NCBI GenBank assembly: GCA_040954595.2
Contig: CM082576.2
Location: forward strand, 17,856,001 to 17,920,000
Direction of reading: 5' to 3'
DNA length: 64,000 nt
Source: Balanoglossus misakiensis
Taxonomy: Eukaryota; Hemichordata
Part shown: piece by piece, positions 48,345 through 61,500 of the stretch
Position numbering within the stretch: the first letter of the stretch is position 1
Layout of the letters: every line of letters starts with the position of its first letter
Notes under the pieces: generated by a model
The model's database searches: none
Seen by the model: the letters and a program-made list of their open reading frames with translations, nothing else
Told to the model about the DNA's origin: nothing
Position numbers and translations under genes: made by a program

Positions 48345-49075
48345 TTCAACTACTACTAAATAACAAGACAATGTTTGGAAGCAACTATGGATATTTTAGA
48401 ACAAACAGCCGATCTACAGAGTCTACCGGAAAACTTTCTTATTCGCTCGGGCAGTGTGTTCTACGCATGACAACTAAATATGCAAATAACGAGACGGCGT
48501 TTGGAAGCAATCATGGATATTTTAGAACAACCGTCGATCTAGCTACAGCGTATACCGGAAAACGTTCTTATTCGCTCGGGCCAGTGTGTTCTACGCATCA
48601 CAACTGATGCAAATAACAAGACAGCGTTTGGAAGCGACCATGGGTATTTTAGAACAAACAGTCGATCTACAGAGTCTACCGGAAAAATTTCTTATTCGCT
48701 CGGGCCAATGTGGTCTACGCATCACAACGGAATATGCAAACAACGTGACGGCGTTTGGAAGCAACCATGGATATTTTAGAACAAACAGTCGATCTACAGA
48801 GTCTACCGGAAAACTTTCTTATTCGCTCGGGCCAGTGTGTTCTACACATCACAACTGAATATGCAAATAACAAGACAGCGTTTGGAAGCATCCATGGATA
48901 TTTTAGAACAAACCGTCGATCTACAGAGTCTACCGGAAAACTTTCTTATTCGCTCGGACCTGTGTGTTCTACGCATCACAACTGAATATGCAAATAACGA
49001 GACGGCGTTTGGCAGCAGCCATGGATATTTTAGAACAAACCGTCGATCTACAGAGTCTACAGGCCGATTTACACG
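48345..49075 (+). repeat. 127 bp tandem repeat, about six units, with octamer motifs
   Basis: The anchor TGGATATTTTAGAACAAAC recurs at 48388, 48514, 48641, 48768, 48895 and 49022 (spacing 126-127). Four of the five full units contain ATGCAAAT, the POU/Oct octamer; one has a single change. Open frames spanning units change frame each time, since 127 is not divisible by three, so coding use is unlikely. An inverted repeat (CACGAGGCAACTC and complement, about 49074-49130) follows directly. Confidence 0.82.
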
Positions 49076-49869
49076 AGGCAACTCGGCAGACAACTCGGCA
49101 GGCAACTCGAGTTGCTCGTTGAGTTGCCTCGTGTGTATGATGTAGTCGCGTCGCTGGAACGTGTCTGGCGACGTCGCCTCGAAATCCGTCGTGTCAGATT
49201 TTCGGGCGACGAGTAGCGTGACGCGCAAGCGATTGCCCTGTGATACCTCAATACATGTTGACATCTGCACATGCGAAAATGGTAATAATTTGTTATTTTA
49301 CGAACCAGAAACTAGCTGTAGACTCCGGAAAATATTGGGTTGATAAGTATTTGCTATGAAATAGGACAATTGTATAATATTGTAATAGTTTAATTTTTCA
49401 ATATAAACTCAAGTTTTTGTGAAATAACATTTCAATTAATTTTCTTTCCTGTGACGGTACGGAAATAAACTACTGTTAATTTCCGTGAAAATGGTTATGA
49501 CGATTGGCACTTCAATTGGAACGTACTTGGTCCAGCTTGCCAATTCAACAATATCAGATTTTTTTTTTCGTGAGGTTCATTGTGTTTGTTTGTTTTATAT
49601 ATATTTTTTTTTTGGGGGGGGGTGCCGTAACCATATATTATAACCAAATTTCAGAGTAAACGTCAGATTATAATTATTGTCCAAAGTTCAATAGTTTTGC
49701 ACAACCTCGAGTCTCCAATGTAGGCTACGTCGTAGAACCCGCTTTTTGGGTAAAAGTTATTTCTTTGTCTGTGACGACATCATGCATACTCTGGCTCAGC
49801 AATCTCGAAAAATGTTGCACCAAAACTTAATATAGCTTTTCACAGAATCATTGAAAGATTGTGGTTACC

Positions 49870-50368
49870 TTATGCGGGTACGTTTGTTCAAGTAGACTTG
49901 ACACCAAATCTTCTCTGTCACTGGAACTCTTTTGACCCCTATGAAACCTATATTTAAATACTCACTTTCTTTCTTCCGTATGGTATCAATAAACAAGAAA
50001 GACAAACAAAACTTTCACGAGAGAATAGATTTTGTATTTGCAATGACGGCAGTACCGAAAACGAGAACAATTTCCTTTTGCAATGTAAATTTAATAACGT
50101 TTTAAATTATCTCCCACCCCGGTACTCCACAAACCCGAATCTAGATAAATTTGGAATTGTGCCGTATTTATTTCCTCATCACAGACTCCCTCTCCAAGCG
50201 TACATCATGAACAATTTAGGCAGAAATAATTGGGCCACATCAATTACTAGTACATTTTGTTTTCATATAGGCTGGGCTATGTCTGGGTGGTGCAAGAAGC
50301 TGGAAATAAAAATTCAAGTTGATTTTTATTTGGTTCTATTAACTTTTTTCTCTGTAAAATCTGAGTAA
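49870..50368 (+). pseudogene. LINE C-terminal scrap
   Basis: The frame reading RFCICNDGSTENENNFLLQC, then about 90 more residues (to 50368), looks like the C-terminal Cys-rich end of non-LTR reverse transcriptases (C-x-C then a later C after an acidic stretch). Upstream stops show decay. No catalytic part is left. Confidence 0.45.
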
Positions 50369-53300
50369 ACGATTGACAGAGAATGTTACTGTAAGTCTAT
50401 TTTCTGATATGAAGCGGTGGCCTTGAAAAATAGGCCTAATAAAGCATTGTTGTTATATGCGGCTAGTCTGGCCGTTGGAAATCGGGCTTGCTCAGCGTGG
50501 CTGGTGTAACCTTCCCACAGGTTACAAAAAGTACAGAGTGTAATAATGTCATACACGAGTAGGAGCGCTTTTTATTCCTCTCTGGGGCTTGGGCCTGGAA
50601 GTAAAACCTGAACACTCCATTAGCCCTACGGAACGTTTCAATCAATTTGCTCGTTCCACTCAGTTTATGTCGAAATGGAAATACTATTCTTAAAATACAC
50701 TTTCCTCTAACGTGTTTCACCATCTAACAACGGGAACGATGGCGAATTTTGTTTCTTCATAACGAGAGTGATGGAACTCTTCGATGATTTGTTTCTATCG
50801 GGCCGATGGGCCGATTCCCGGAAGACACGTCACCACAAGAGGGCGCACTATGCAAGCTACTCGGGAAAGCTCTGAAAGAATGCATGAAAACCAAAAGAAT
50901 TTGTCCGCTCAATTCAATACAACGCAGTAAATACGTGACCCATCACCTCTTTGTTTTAAAGCAGATGTGTGTTTACGCATGTAAGTACATTCAATGACAA
51001 TGGTGTTTGCAAGGAAAATTTGACAAAATAAGTAAATTGTATTTATTTCTATATTTCTAGAAAATTATGAAAACATTTTGGTAACATGTACATATTAATC
51101 ATCTTATTCGAAGGCACACAAGCAAAGAACAACACGTTGTCCCCTCGTTTATATACTTCAAACTTTTAATTTTTAGTAATTTTGCTTAGTGTATCTGCTG
51201 TTTCTAATTCCAGAAAGTGTGTGGCGTAGGAATTTTATTTATTTTTTTCCCCTTCAAGTCAGTTTTATAGTTTTATCAATATAGTCACATGTATACTGTT
51301 CATGCAGTCACTGATCACGCGCCCCTAAGTGTCCAGTGTTTTATAGATATAGCTGAAACAGTTCGAGTATGCCGTTGCCGTCACCAAAAACCAGAAAAAA
51401 GGGGCGACGCGCTGTTATTCAAGTGACGCGGGCGCTGACCAGAGGCATTTCATTTTTTTTGCCTTATCAGATGATTTTGTCTCTTATTTGTTTTTTGGAT
51501 AATATTGTCTAAGTTGTCTAAGGCAGAGCGTGTCAGGAGCATGCGCAACATGTGTAGTTTGACAATGTGTGGCGCTTTGAAAGGCATATCATTGATGTCA
51601 GTGCAGCCATGCAAATTTGATTGTTTATATGCATGGTTGTATAACAGTGGTGACATGGTAAAGAATTTGACCAATCAAAAATAACCTTACGAGAGAGTGC
51701 TGCATAACTTCGCAATCTTGGAAGGCTGTTCCTGATTGGTGAGGTTTTTTGACAGCTCAATCTGCATGCTACCAACAACTGCGTTCAGTTTGTTTCACCT
51801 GTTGTTTTATCCTTTACACCTCCTTACGATGTCATTTTCACTTCTGTCTATTTAGCATATCGCTCAAGGTATTTGCATAACAATAAAACCTTGTCGTTGA
51901 CGTTCAGTTCGTTTATCGTTCTCCCTTCTGTCCACACGCCTTCATATTCGATCCGCAAACATTCCCTAGCTTTAGATTTTTTCTCGATTTATTAGTTCTT
52001 AGTTTAGTTTTATTGCATTTCCCAGTTCATTATCATATTTCATAGTTTAGATCAGTATTAGTTTGATATAGAATTTTTTTTCATTCAGTTATCGTTTACA
52101 GTCGCATTTCTTTCAAATTTCTTAGTCATTTAGTTAGATAGATTAGTTTATTATATTAGTTCCGTTTATTATTATATTTTTAGTTAGTATATTTTCTTAT
52201 TTCAGATTAGTTTTAGTATTAGTATTTTTAGTTGGTTAGTAAGTTAGTTAGATAGTTAGTTACTTAGTAGTTAGTTAGTAAGTTAGTAAGATAGTTAGTT
52301 GCTTAGTAGTAAGTTAGTTAGTAAGTTAGTTAGATACTTAGTTAGTTAGTTAGTTAGTTAGTTTCTTAGTTATAGTTTCAATATTAGTTTTTGTTCGGAT
52401 TTGTTGCTGTCCCTGGGCCAAAAGATTGAAGTAAGTATAATATATATTGTTAATGATTTTTCCTTGTGTTTGCGCGCAACTTCCCTTAGGTAGCTGCCAG
52501 GGCCCTGTATTATATGTTCTGGTTCGCATTGTGCATGACATATCCGTCTTGTAACAAGAGAATCCATAAGCAAGTAGGTTGTATAGAAAGAACGGCAGGG
52601 CCGGTTTTCGTTGCAACAATTTGCTCTGTTTTCTGCTTGAGTCAGGCCTACGTGTTGGAATAATGGCAGACGGACGTATTCGACATTGAGTGCAGCAATG
52701 CCAAAACAATACATGGTTCAAAGCAGCAAGTCGGACCAATTGATATCATAAGAATGTCAAGATTTACATGAAGCCTATAGGCCCACCAGGGCCTCTTTAA
52801 TTGACTATCTCCATACAGTAGAACTAATTACATGGTCTAAACATTAGCGTCGAATGAAATAGAAAGTAAACCAAGTATTGAGGCACACCGTACACCATGA
52901 ATAGATCCACGTGGAGGACGGCAGCCAACCGAGTATAAATTACAATCTGTACAAACGCTTTCAATTTGTCTTTTCCCATAGGATTGCTAGAAAACCTGCG
53001 TCTGCTATTGTCATTTTCATGAACGTTTAGGTCTACCCATAACTCAGTCAAATGAATTAAAATTGAATGGTAGAAAACAATTGAATAGCCAACGCGCTCA
53101 ATTTCGAGGATAAACTCCGTTGAATATGTTCACCCAAGGGGAAAACGGAAAATTGTTGCCTCGGTAGTTTTTATTTTCATTATGATCGACTAAACTCACG
53201 GCCTTGAATTTCAAAACCAAGCACGTTTTAACCCCCTGCAATTTATTAGCGATCGAAAAAATGCTTACAAAGGAGTGTAAACAACCAGCAACTTGTAAAG

Positions 53301-53497
53301 AGAAGTGACAAGACTTTCAATTTTACGAATATTCACGCATTAGTATTCTCGCGTACTTGCTCCGTGTCTATACAGCATTTGCCACAATTGACAAATGAGC
53401 GAACTCCACTTTTCTGCTAACCACCTTTGGAAATATTTATTATTGGCTTTCGCTGTCCAGCCGCCATTATTTTTATAGTGTCACTATTTACACTTTA
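50369..53497. other. Non-coding spacer with a TTAG microsatellite
   Basis: From 52225 to 52375 is an irregular TTAGTTAG/TAAGTTAG repeat. The rest holds only short open frames without domains or splice context (for example 52350-52739 minus, 50463-50723 minus). No gene or element recognised. Confidence 0.5.
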
Positions 53498-54399
53498 GGG
53501 ACCGTTCAGTTTTTACGGCAGGGGGGGGGCGGCAAGTTTTGTGTCATCAGTTTTCAAAATCAGGCCGACCCCCCCCCCCTTCGTCCAGGACCAAAAAATG
53601 ATGACCCCCCCCCCTTTGACAGACCCAAAAATATGATGACCCCCCCCCCCGAAAACATTCGCCGTCCTGATCCTATGTAGACTGTATGCAATAAAGGGAA
53701 TGAGGCTCCTCACACCTAAATTATAAATTTCTTAAAGTAATTTAAGTATATAATAGTATATCGTTGCAATAAAGAAATCTATGAACAAATTAAAATGACA
53801 AGTCAATACAATAGTTGCCAGAATTGGTAAAACAAGAAAAGTGGCGGGGGTGGGCGTGGGAGGGGGTGTCCCCCTCCCACATAAGAAAATTTTGTAAAAT
53901 ACGGTGCTCAAAGTTGCATTTTTATGAACTCAAAAGCAAATTATCTCAATTTTTGGGAGGACCAATTTTACTTTTGCCACTCCACTCAAAGTTAGAAGAT
54001 TTGGCGTCATCCACGTCATGACATCATTTATAAAACTTCTAGTATATAGAAGATGCAGCGCGAAACTATCAGTTATGCGAAATGGTTTGAACGATTATTC
54101 TCCCTTATATATTTACTTTGTTAAATAATATCATCGGTGGGGTTGGGGGGTGACAAGCACTCTGCCCTGGTACACTAGACAAACCATTAGAAAATTTTGC
54201 AAAATAAAGGGCGCGAAACTGCAATTTTGTGGAATCAAAAGCAAAAGTTCGGTGGCAAAAGTATGTGACCTCCCCCCCCCTAAACGTTTAAAAAAAACAG
54301 ATGACCCCCCCCCCCCTTAGGACTTCAAAATTTAAGTGACGCCCCCCCCCCCCCTGGATTTTGCCGCCCCCCCCCCGGCCGTAAAAACTGAACGGTCCC
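53498..54399. mobile_element. Harbinger-type MITE with G/C runs, copy 2
   Basis: 902 bp, ends GGGACCGTTCAGTTTTTACGG and complement, with TTA on both flanks (53495-53497 and 54400-54402). Closely related to 15270-15997 but longer in the middle. Poly-C and poly-G tracts make the flanking open frames spurious. Confidence 0.85.
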
Positions 54400-54402
54400 T
54401 TA

Positions 54403-55569
54403 GGGCTATTTTTCACCGTCCACTGAATGATGACGGAGCTCAGCTAGTGCCCTCGAGCGATATGTTTTCCAGTCTTAGAATATCCAAACGAAAACACACC
54501 AAGTTTTCTGCCAGTTGTTTGTATTTTAATTTTCTGGCGTTGAACAAGCCGCAATGACTGTGTCTCGGACTATTTTGCAGACACACATGTTAAACTAGGT
54601 TGTCGGCATTGACAGTCCCATAAATAATATGGTATCGACCAGTGCAGGCCCACGTTCCCGTCCGCAGTTCATTTTCAAAATGAAAATTATTTTCATAGTA
54701 CAGTATTATAAGGTTATAACCGGAGCACGCCCTCAACAGGGTTGACCTTTGGCCTGTCACAAAAGCACTCGATCGCCATGACTCATGAGACTCGAGTGTC
54801 GGTGCGTCGACCAGAAGTAATATTTATATTGATTTATTGTGTCTTCAACTTGAGTCATGTCGAGCTGAATCAAGGAGTCATGGTCCAAGCAATGATGAGA
54901 CAGGTAGAATACAGTTTTCAGCCACGATATGATGTGATACACGACTAAACCAAAACGCCTGCAGAATCGTAGCTCGAGGTTTTACCTTGTGAGTATAATG
55001 TAGAATGTGTGTATTGACGGAAACATTAGACGCCGTCCACACACAATTCCACGTAAAAATCCGCATGCATGTGAGTAAAACTCTGTAGTATAGGCAGTTA
55101 CAGCCCTGCGTACAGGTCTGTGTGTTCCAGGCGTTACACGGGGCTAAGACAGTGAGTAATATGGCGAAGTATGCCCCTGATATTGGCCCTCCAATAAACA
55201 TATCATATTTTTCTATGTTTCTCTGTGTGTTGACCAATAAGGCGGGTACGTTTACACCTTTGGTTATAATCCAGCAACAGGCCTGGTTTGGCATGCATAT
55301 GTGCCTGGTGAAATTCCTCCAACACCTCTTCAGGCCCAAAATAAATAATGATAGCTCCCTTAGACAGCTTCAAGTTGTAATTATATATAACTGTTGGCCT
55401 GTAATTCCTCGACCAGTAAACTAGTACAATTTACTGTCTCAGACTTTAACAGTTTACATCGATAACAATATTCAACTTGCAAATAAGCGTATGTGAACAC
55501 GAGGAAGCACACCTGGTATGATACCAGTTTATTTGAAATAATGACATTTGTTATTTGTCATCCTTTTAG
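54403..55569. other. Upstream region of the membrane-protein gene
   Basis: CCAGGCGTTACACGGGGCTAAGACA followed by GTGAGT (about 55126-55155) may be a 5' untranslated exon and donor for the gene that starts at 55572. The segment 55100-55140 also matches 19866-19905 in inverted orientation, so it could instead be part of a dispersed repeat. Open frames at 54878-55424 show no domain. Confidence 0.35.
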
Positions 55570-55571
55570 AT

Positions 55572-58500
55572 ATGTGGGATCGGGAATACTACTCTCCCAA
55601 ATATGGTTCAATCAGGCCACAGATTTTGGAGGAAAACTATAAGGTATGTTAATTTTGAAATGCAATTACAACAAATATATTTAGTTTTGGGTTTAATAAT
55701 ACTGATAAGTTGGTATTTACTATAGCATATTTATATATTTGTGAACACAATACTGAAGGCCAAAATAAAAACGTGCTGTTACGATTACCCCACCTACCCT
55801 TATTTTAACCCCGCCGACCCTAAACTTTTTAGAGCTTCGTAAATCTAAAAGTAAAAATAGCGATGTCAAATATACAAAATTTATGAAAAATGAGAAATAA
55901 AAAAATAGCAAAATAAAAAAATATCCCTACCTACGTACCCTATTTTTGAAAACCAAGTAATTGGAACAGCACATTTTTTTTTTGGGGGGGGGGCCTAATT
56001 CTGATCATTTGGATTTTTGGTGAGAACTCTTCTTCTGGTAGTAATTCTGTAACAGATTTGACATTTAAGAGGTTGCTTGTTTGAATTTCGCTGTCTGTAT
56101 TATGAGCATGCTGTCTTTAAAATTCCATTAGTTTGTCGGGTAAATATATTAATGTGTATACTGGGAGCTGTGATCAGATACCAAATAAGTAAATTATCTT
56201 TGAATATGTTGGTGATAGTGACAATAGTCATCTATCATGGAAACATGATGCCAATGAATGGTATGGGTGACATGTTGCTAAACCGATGGCTGACCAAATC
56301 CCATGAGTGGAGGTGACTATAGCTCTTCCAGTTGTAAATGGACAAAATCTCTCTTTTTTGAGCTTTTTTTCATGAATTTTGTGAAAAGCTGTTTCTGAAA
56401 TACATGTACTGGTTAACTGTAAGACTGAACATTCATGGTGTCTACCAACATATATTTACCGTTGAGTCAACTTTTGTCCATGGAAACTTGACTGCACAGC
56501 CAATGTCTGTCAAAGCCGTGTGGCATATTTCTTCATGTGCCTCTGTTTTTGTTATGCACTGTGAAGGCCAGGGCAACTTTGGGGAAGGGAATGTGTTGCA
56601 TCATTAGAGTTGATCAAAATGTTTTAGGGGGAAGGGAACTGCCAATACACACTCTTGAACATTGCTGCAAAGACTTCTCAATCGAAACACACACATAGCA
56701 ACCAGCAATCAGCCAGCATTTTTCTAAAATGGGCTAAAAACTCATTGCTCCAATGGCCGTCATGCCATGTGATGTGACTTACATGTAGCATGCATAAATG
56801 GTTTTGTACCATGCACCGCCCTGTTCCCCCCTATCATTGCTTCAAAATATCAGGTTTGAGCATTTAGGACTTTGACAATTGACACTGTGCTGCAATTCCT
56901 GAAAGCGTCTTTTATAATCCTAAATGATTATTCTTCCTATTTCATTTACAGAGAATTAGGCATAGGCAAAGTGTCCGCAGACATAGAGCAGGAGCACGAG
57001 ACGAAAAAGTGAGCGTGTTGCGTTGCATGGTAAGTGATTCACAACAATGGTAGATAGCCTGAAAGTGAATTCTCTTTTCATATCTGTAACCCAGAAATAG
57101 CCAAACACATTTTGTTCACACATGGCACAAGTGACTATGTGCTTTTAAAGCTTCTTTTAAAGCTTCTATATGAATATCCGCTTTTCATCTCTACTTGGAG
57201 CTTGTCAGATACCAGTAGGCTGATTGTCCTGAAATGTCTGTCATGTTGTATGTTCATACAAGTTCAATCACATGATACAGAAGTTCCATTTGATTATTTT
57301 CCTTTGCGGACTTCAATATGCATTTAGAATTTACTATGCATAAATTTAACAAAATTGCGTCCAGGCAATTGAAAAACTGTAATAGAACACCACCGTACCG
57401 GTACATTATTACAAAGTTTTATATATTAATGTCATGTTGCCTGAGTGAAAATTGTAACATTTCTGTGTATTTCTGCATTATTCGTATCTTGTAAGCCTTG
57501 CTGAATACAATTTGCAAATTTGCACTTGTGGTGTATGCATCCTTCATTATCTTTGTGTAATTATGGTCAAATATTGTGAAATATGCAGGATTTTGCATTA
57601 ACTGAACCACTGATGATAATCGTTATGGAAATGTACCTTTTATTGTACATACTTTATGTAACAAACCATTACTGATGTTTTCTGCCCTGGCAAGTTTTTA
57701 AGCATTGTTCAATCAGATTCTGCAATGATGGAAACAAAATAATATATGCTACATTCTGGCAAATGGGGATATAGCTAATACTAGTATGAATTTTTGAGTG
57801 CCTGAGATGGCTATCTGTGACATGAGTGTACTACATGCAATTAAGTCACACATAAGGTGGGTCATGGACTTTCAAATACGTGACAGCGCCCTCTATTGGT
57901 TGGATATGTACATGTAGATGTCAAATTCGAACTACAGAGGCTCACGAGAGTGAACAGTTAAAGCAACATAAAGGAAATATTGGGTTTTTAAAAAACAAAC
58001 TTTTGGCATTGCAAAAAGACTCAGTATACAAAATCATGTAGTAATGACATGTTCTGCCAGATTTAGCCTGTCATCTGGACCAGATCTTGAATGAGAATTA
58101 ACCTGGAGGTCAGTGAGAGAGGGCTTCCATAATGAGCATTCAGGAACAGATTTTCATTTTATTTGATTGAGCTAGTCATGAAACTTCTGCAACCACACAT
58201 GAAAACGCTAACAATTTTAATGGTATAAGAACATATTTTCATCAAGTTGACCATGAAGTTAGACAAATCAGTAGTTTGATTTTAGAAGAAAACACCCATT
58301 TTTTTGTTAATTTTAGTTGTTTATGGCACCATTTTCTGGAAATTTTGCGGGGAATTTTTTCTCATTTGTTTTCAAAAAAGGTATGCGAAATGAAATGAAC
58401 GTTGGAATTTTTGATACCTCTTAAGAGGAAATGATGTCTGCGAATGGTATGGGCTATTATGTATTCTCTGCGCATGCACAACAGTTTGACAATGTTTGAA

Positions 58501-61500
58501 CAATTGTCTTGCAAATGATATCTGCTACCTGTTAATTTTATGTCTACTATTTTCACAGTTGCAGTTTGTGACATGTCGTTGACTAATAGAATCTCACACT
58601 CCCAAGGACCTGGGATCATATTTCTCACACGAGTTGGGGATTTTCCCTCCCACACCTGCCTGTTGCTCGTGTGGGACAAAATATCGAAGGCCTCGTGAAA
58701 CAGTCTGTGTTTTTTTTTTGTAAGGGGGGGGGGGTGACTTACAGTCCCTCAGGTTACAGACATATGCTCATGGCCAGTCAACATGTTTATGTAACTGTCA
58801 GATTGTGAAATATGTACAACTCAAGTGCTACTCACACATGTATACATGTACCAGTCACAGATAGCCTTCTGCAGTGTACTCTTACACTTGCTAAATGTGA
58901 TGGACTCCAGTAATTTTACACACACAAAAGCACAGGCTTCAGAGAACAGACAATTTGTGGTCAAAAAATGTATTGTTCTAGCACAACTATGTGTTAGTTG
59001 TTATCAGTTGAACCTTTGTCCCCACTACCCAGAAAAGCCTAATGTAAGTAGCTAAATGATTGTTCTGACCTCTTACTCTTAGCCAAGTGTACTTTCATAC
59101 AATATTTAAAGGAAAGCGGTCGTCGGACCGAGTTGGTGCCCCCCCCCCCCCCCCCAATGAGAATATGTCCCCTCATACCAGAGCAAACCCAACTGCAGTC
59201 GGCACGACCTACTAGTCCTGTTTCATAAGTCAGGTCCATGACATATGTACCGACATCTGTGATTGGTCCATCTGGTAATCTTAGGTCCACTTGCGGCACG
59301 CTGATTGGAGGGACCATATGTGTTAGGTCTTATCATTATGTATTATTCACTAGACCTTGTAGGTTAGGTCTTATTACTATGTATTATTCACTTTACAGCT
59401 CCCTGATTGGTTAATGTGTAGGTCTGGTCCTCCAGTGTTCACTGCCTCATTATGCAGGACCTTGTAGGTTAGGTCTTATTTATATGCATTTATTCAATTT
59501 TCAGCTCCCTGATTGGTTAATGTGTAGGTCTCCAGTTTTCACTGCCTCGTTATGCAAAGTCTTTTGTACTTTCTGAATACTGTTGTCGTATTCTGTCTGG
59601 CATGCTACCTGCGCATGGTCGAAGCTCGCGATCGATCCCAGTGTATAAAGAAAGGCACTCATATAATGATTGGATTTCACCTTTTCCTTCACTATTCATG
59701 GCATTTTATGTGATACTGTGAACTAGATACTCGAAATAAAAATTGCCAGGAGAAATTTCGCATTTATTTCCAGTGGCGGTTTGTTGAAATGGGCTAGTGT
59801 TTTGTTACGTAATGTCTTTCAGCGCATCACTTCGTGTAACACCTGGCTGAATACGAAGTGTGTGCTATTCATTCGAGCAAACCAAAAATATCTTACAATA
59901 GAAATGTTTAGAATAGCATTGCATTTCTTTGGGAAACCTCATTAGTTGCTTTACAGGTATGATTACTTTTATTGTATTTCTTTCACGAAGCTGCACCGTC
60001 ATAGTTCCATTTTTATGAAAACAATATACGAATGTATAAACGGACGACGTGCTCCTTATCACAACATCTTCGTCAAAACAAATTTACTTTAAAATAGTAA
60101 TAACAACAATAATAAAATTGATGGTGAGAAGTAGGAGGGTGATTAAAAAAAAATACAACTGTTAGCTAAAATGCTTAGATGAGTTAATCAGATTTTCAAA
60201 GTTCACCTAAAAGATCATTTAATCTTTCCAGGGTGCGGTTTATGTTGGAGATAGTATCAGTCAGGCTATTTCTCAGAAAATCAATGAACGATCTGCGGAC
60301 ACCTCGAATAATGTGTTACCACAACGCTAGCCAGGAAGCACATGGGACATTTCACAATGAGGCAGTGAACACTGGGGGACCAGACTGACACGTTAACCAA
60401 TCAGGGAGCTGTATGGTGAATAAATACATATTAATAAGACCTAACCTACAAGGTCCTGCATAATGAGGCAGTGAACACTGGAGGACCAGACCTACACATT
60501 AACCAATCAGGGAGCTGTAAAGTGAATAATGCATAGTAATAAGACCTAACCTACAAGGTCTGGTGAATAATACATAGTAATAAGACCTAACACATAAGGT
60601 CCCTCCAATCAGCGAGCCGCAAGTGGACTTTAGAGAAGCGGATAAACCAATCAGAACATGTAATACGTGTGCATAGGACCTGTAATGTAGGTCATTTTGA
60701 AACAGGACTACTAGGATCTTCAGTTGCTGTCATGGCCCCATCTACGCTACGGTGTTTAATACACATGTGCACAATTTTTATGTACATGCATGTATGTACG
60801 TAGAACAACACGATATGTCAATAACACTGGCAATAAAGACATATTCTGGAGAGAACCTATAGAGTAAACAGCCAATTTAAATACACCCAGGCACAGCACT
60901 TGTATTTGTGCCTGTGTGTGCCTTTATATGCATTCTCACACTCCTGGCAACTGGGAGTGTGGGATCGAGAGTGTGGGATTATATTTGGGAAATTACGAAA
61001 ATATCTCACTCATTTTTGTCAGTTTTCTCAAATACAGCCGATACGATCTCACAACTATAGAGCTATATCACTGAAAAACTGATCAAACATAACAAATGTT
61101 GCGTAATTTTTTCCAATAAACTGCCGTCTCTGGGATGCATCGTCTCTGACTTATCACAGTATTGAGTATCGAAACGCCACAATTGAAACTTGGGTTTTCT
61201 TAAAACCTAAAGAAACATATGCAATTATAACAGAACTCTGTGACCTCTGCAAGCGATCTGTGCCATACAGAAGGTATTTGAACTGGTGATTCGCTGGATC
61301 TGCTGTACTTTTGTCTACATTTGTGAAAATCGCTTCTGATAAGGGGGGATAACTTTGATTTTGAAGTCCAAAAGGGGGGTCATCTTTTTTTAAACGTTTT
61401 GAGGGGGGTGAGGGTCACATACTTATGCCACTGAACACGGCAAACTGTTGCTTTTGAGTCCACAAAATTGCAGTTTCACGCCCTTGAATTTACAAAATTT

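Noticed and set aside
48302-49145. Overlapping open frames of 76-102 codons
   Set aside because: They lie in the 127 bp tandem array and change frame from unit to unit.
52350-52739. 129 codon minus-strand frame
   Set aside because: No domain, no splice context, overlaps another frame of similar length and borders a TTAG repeat.
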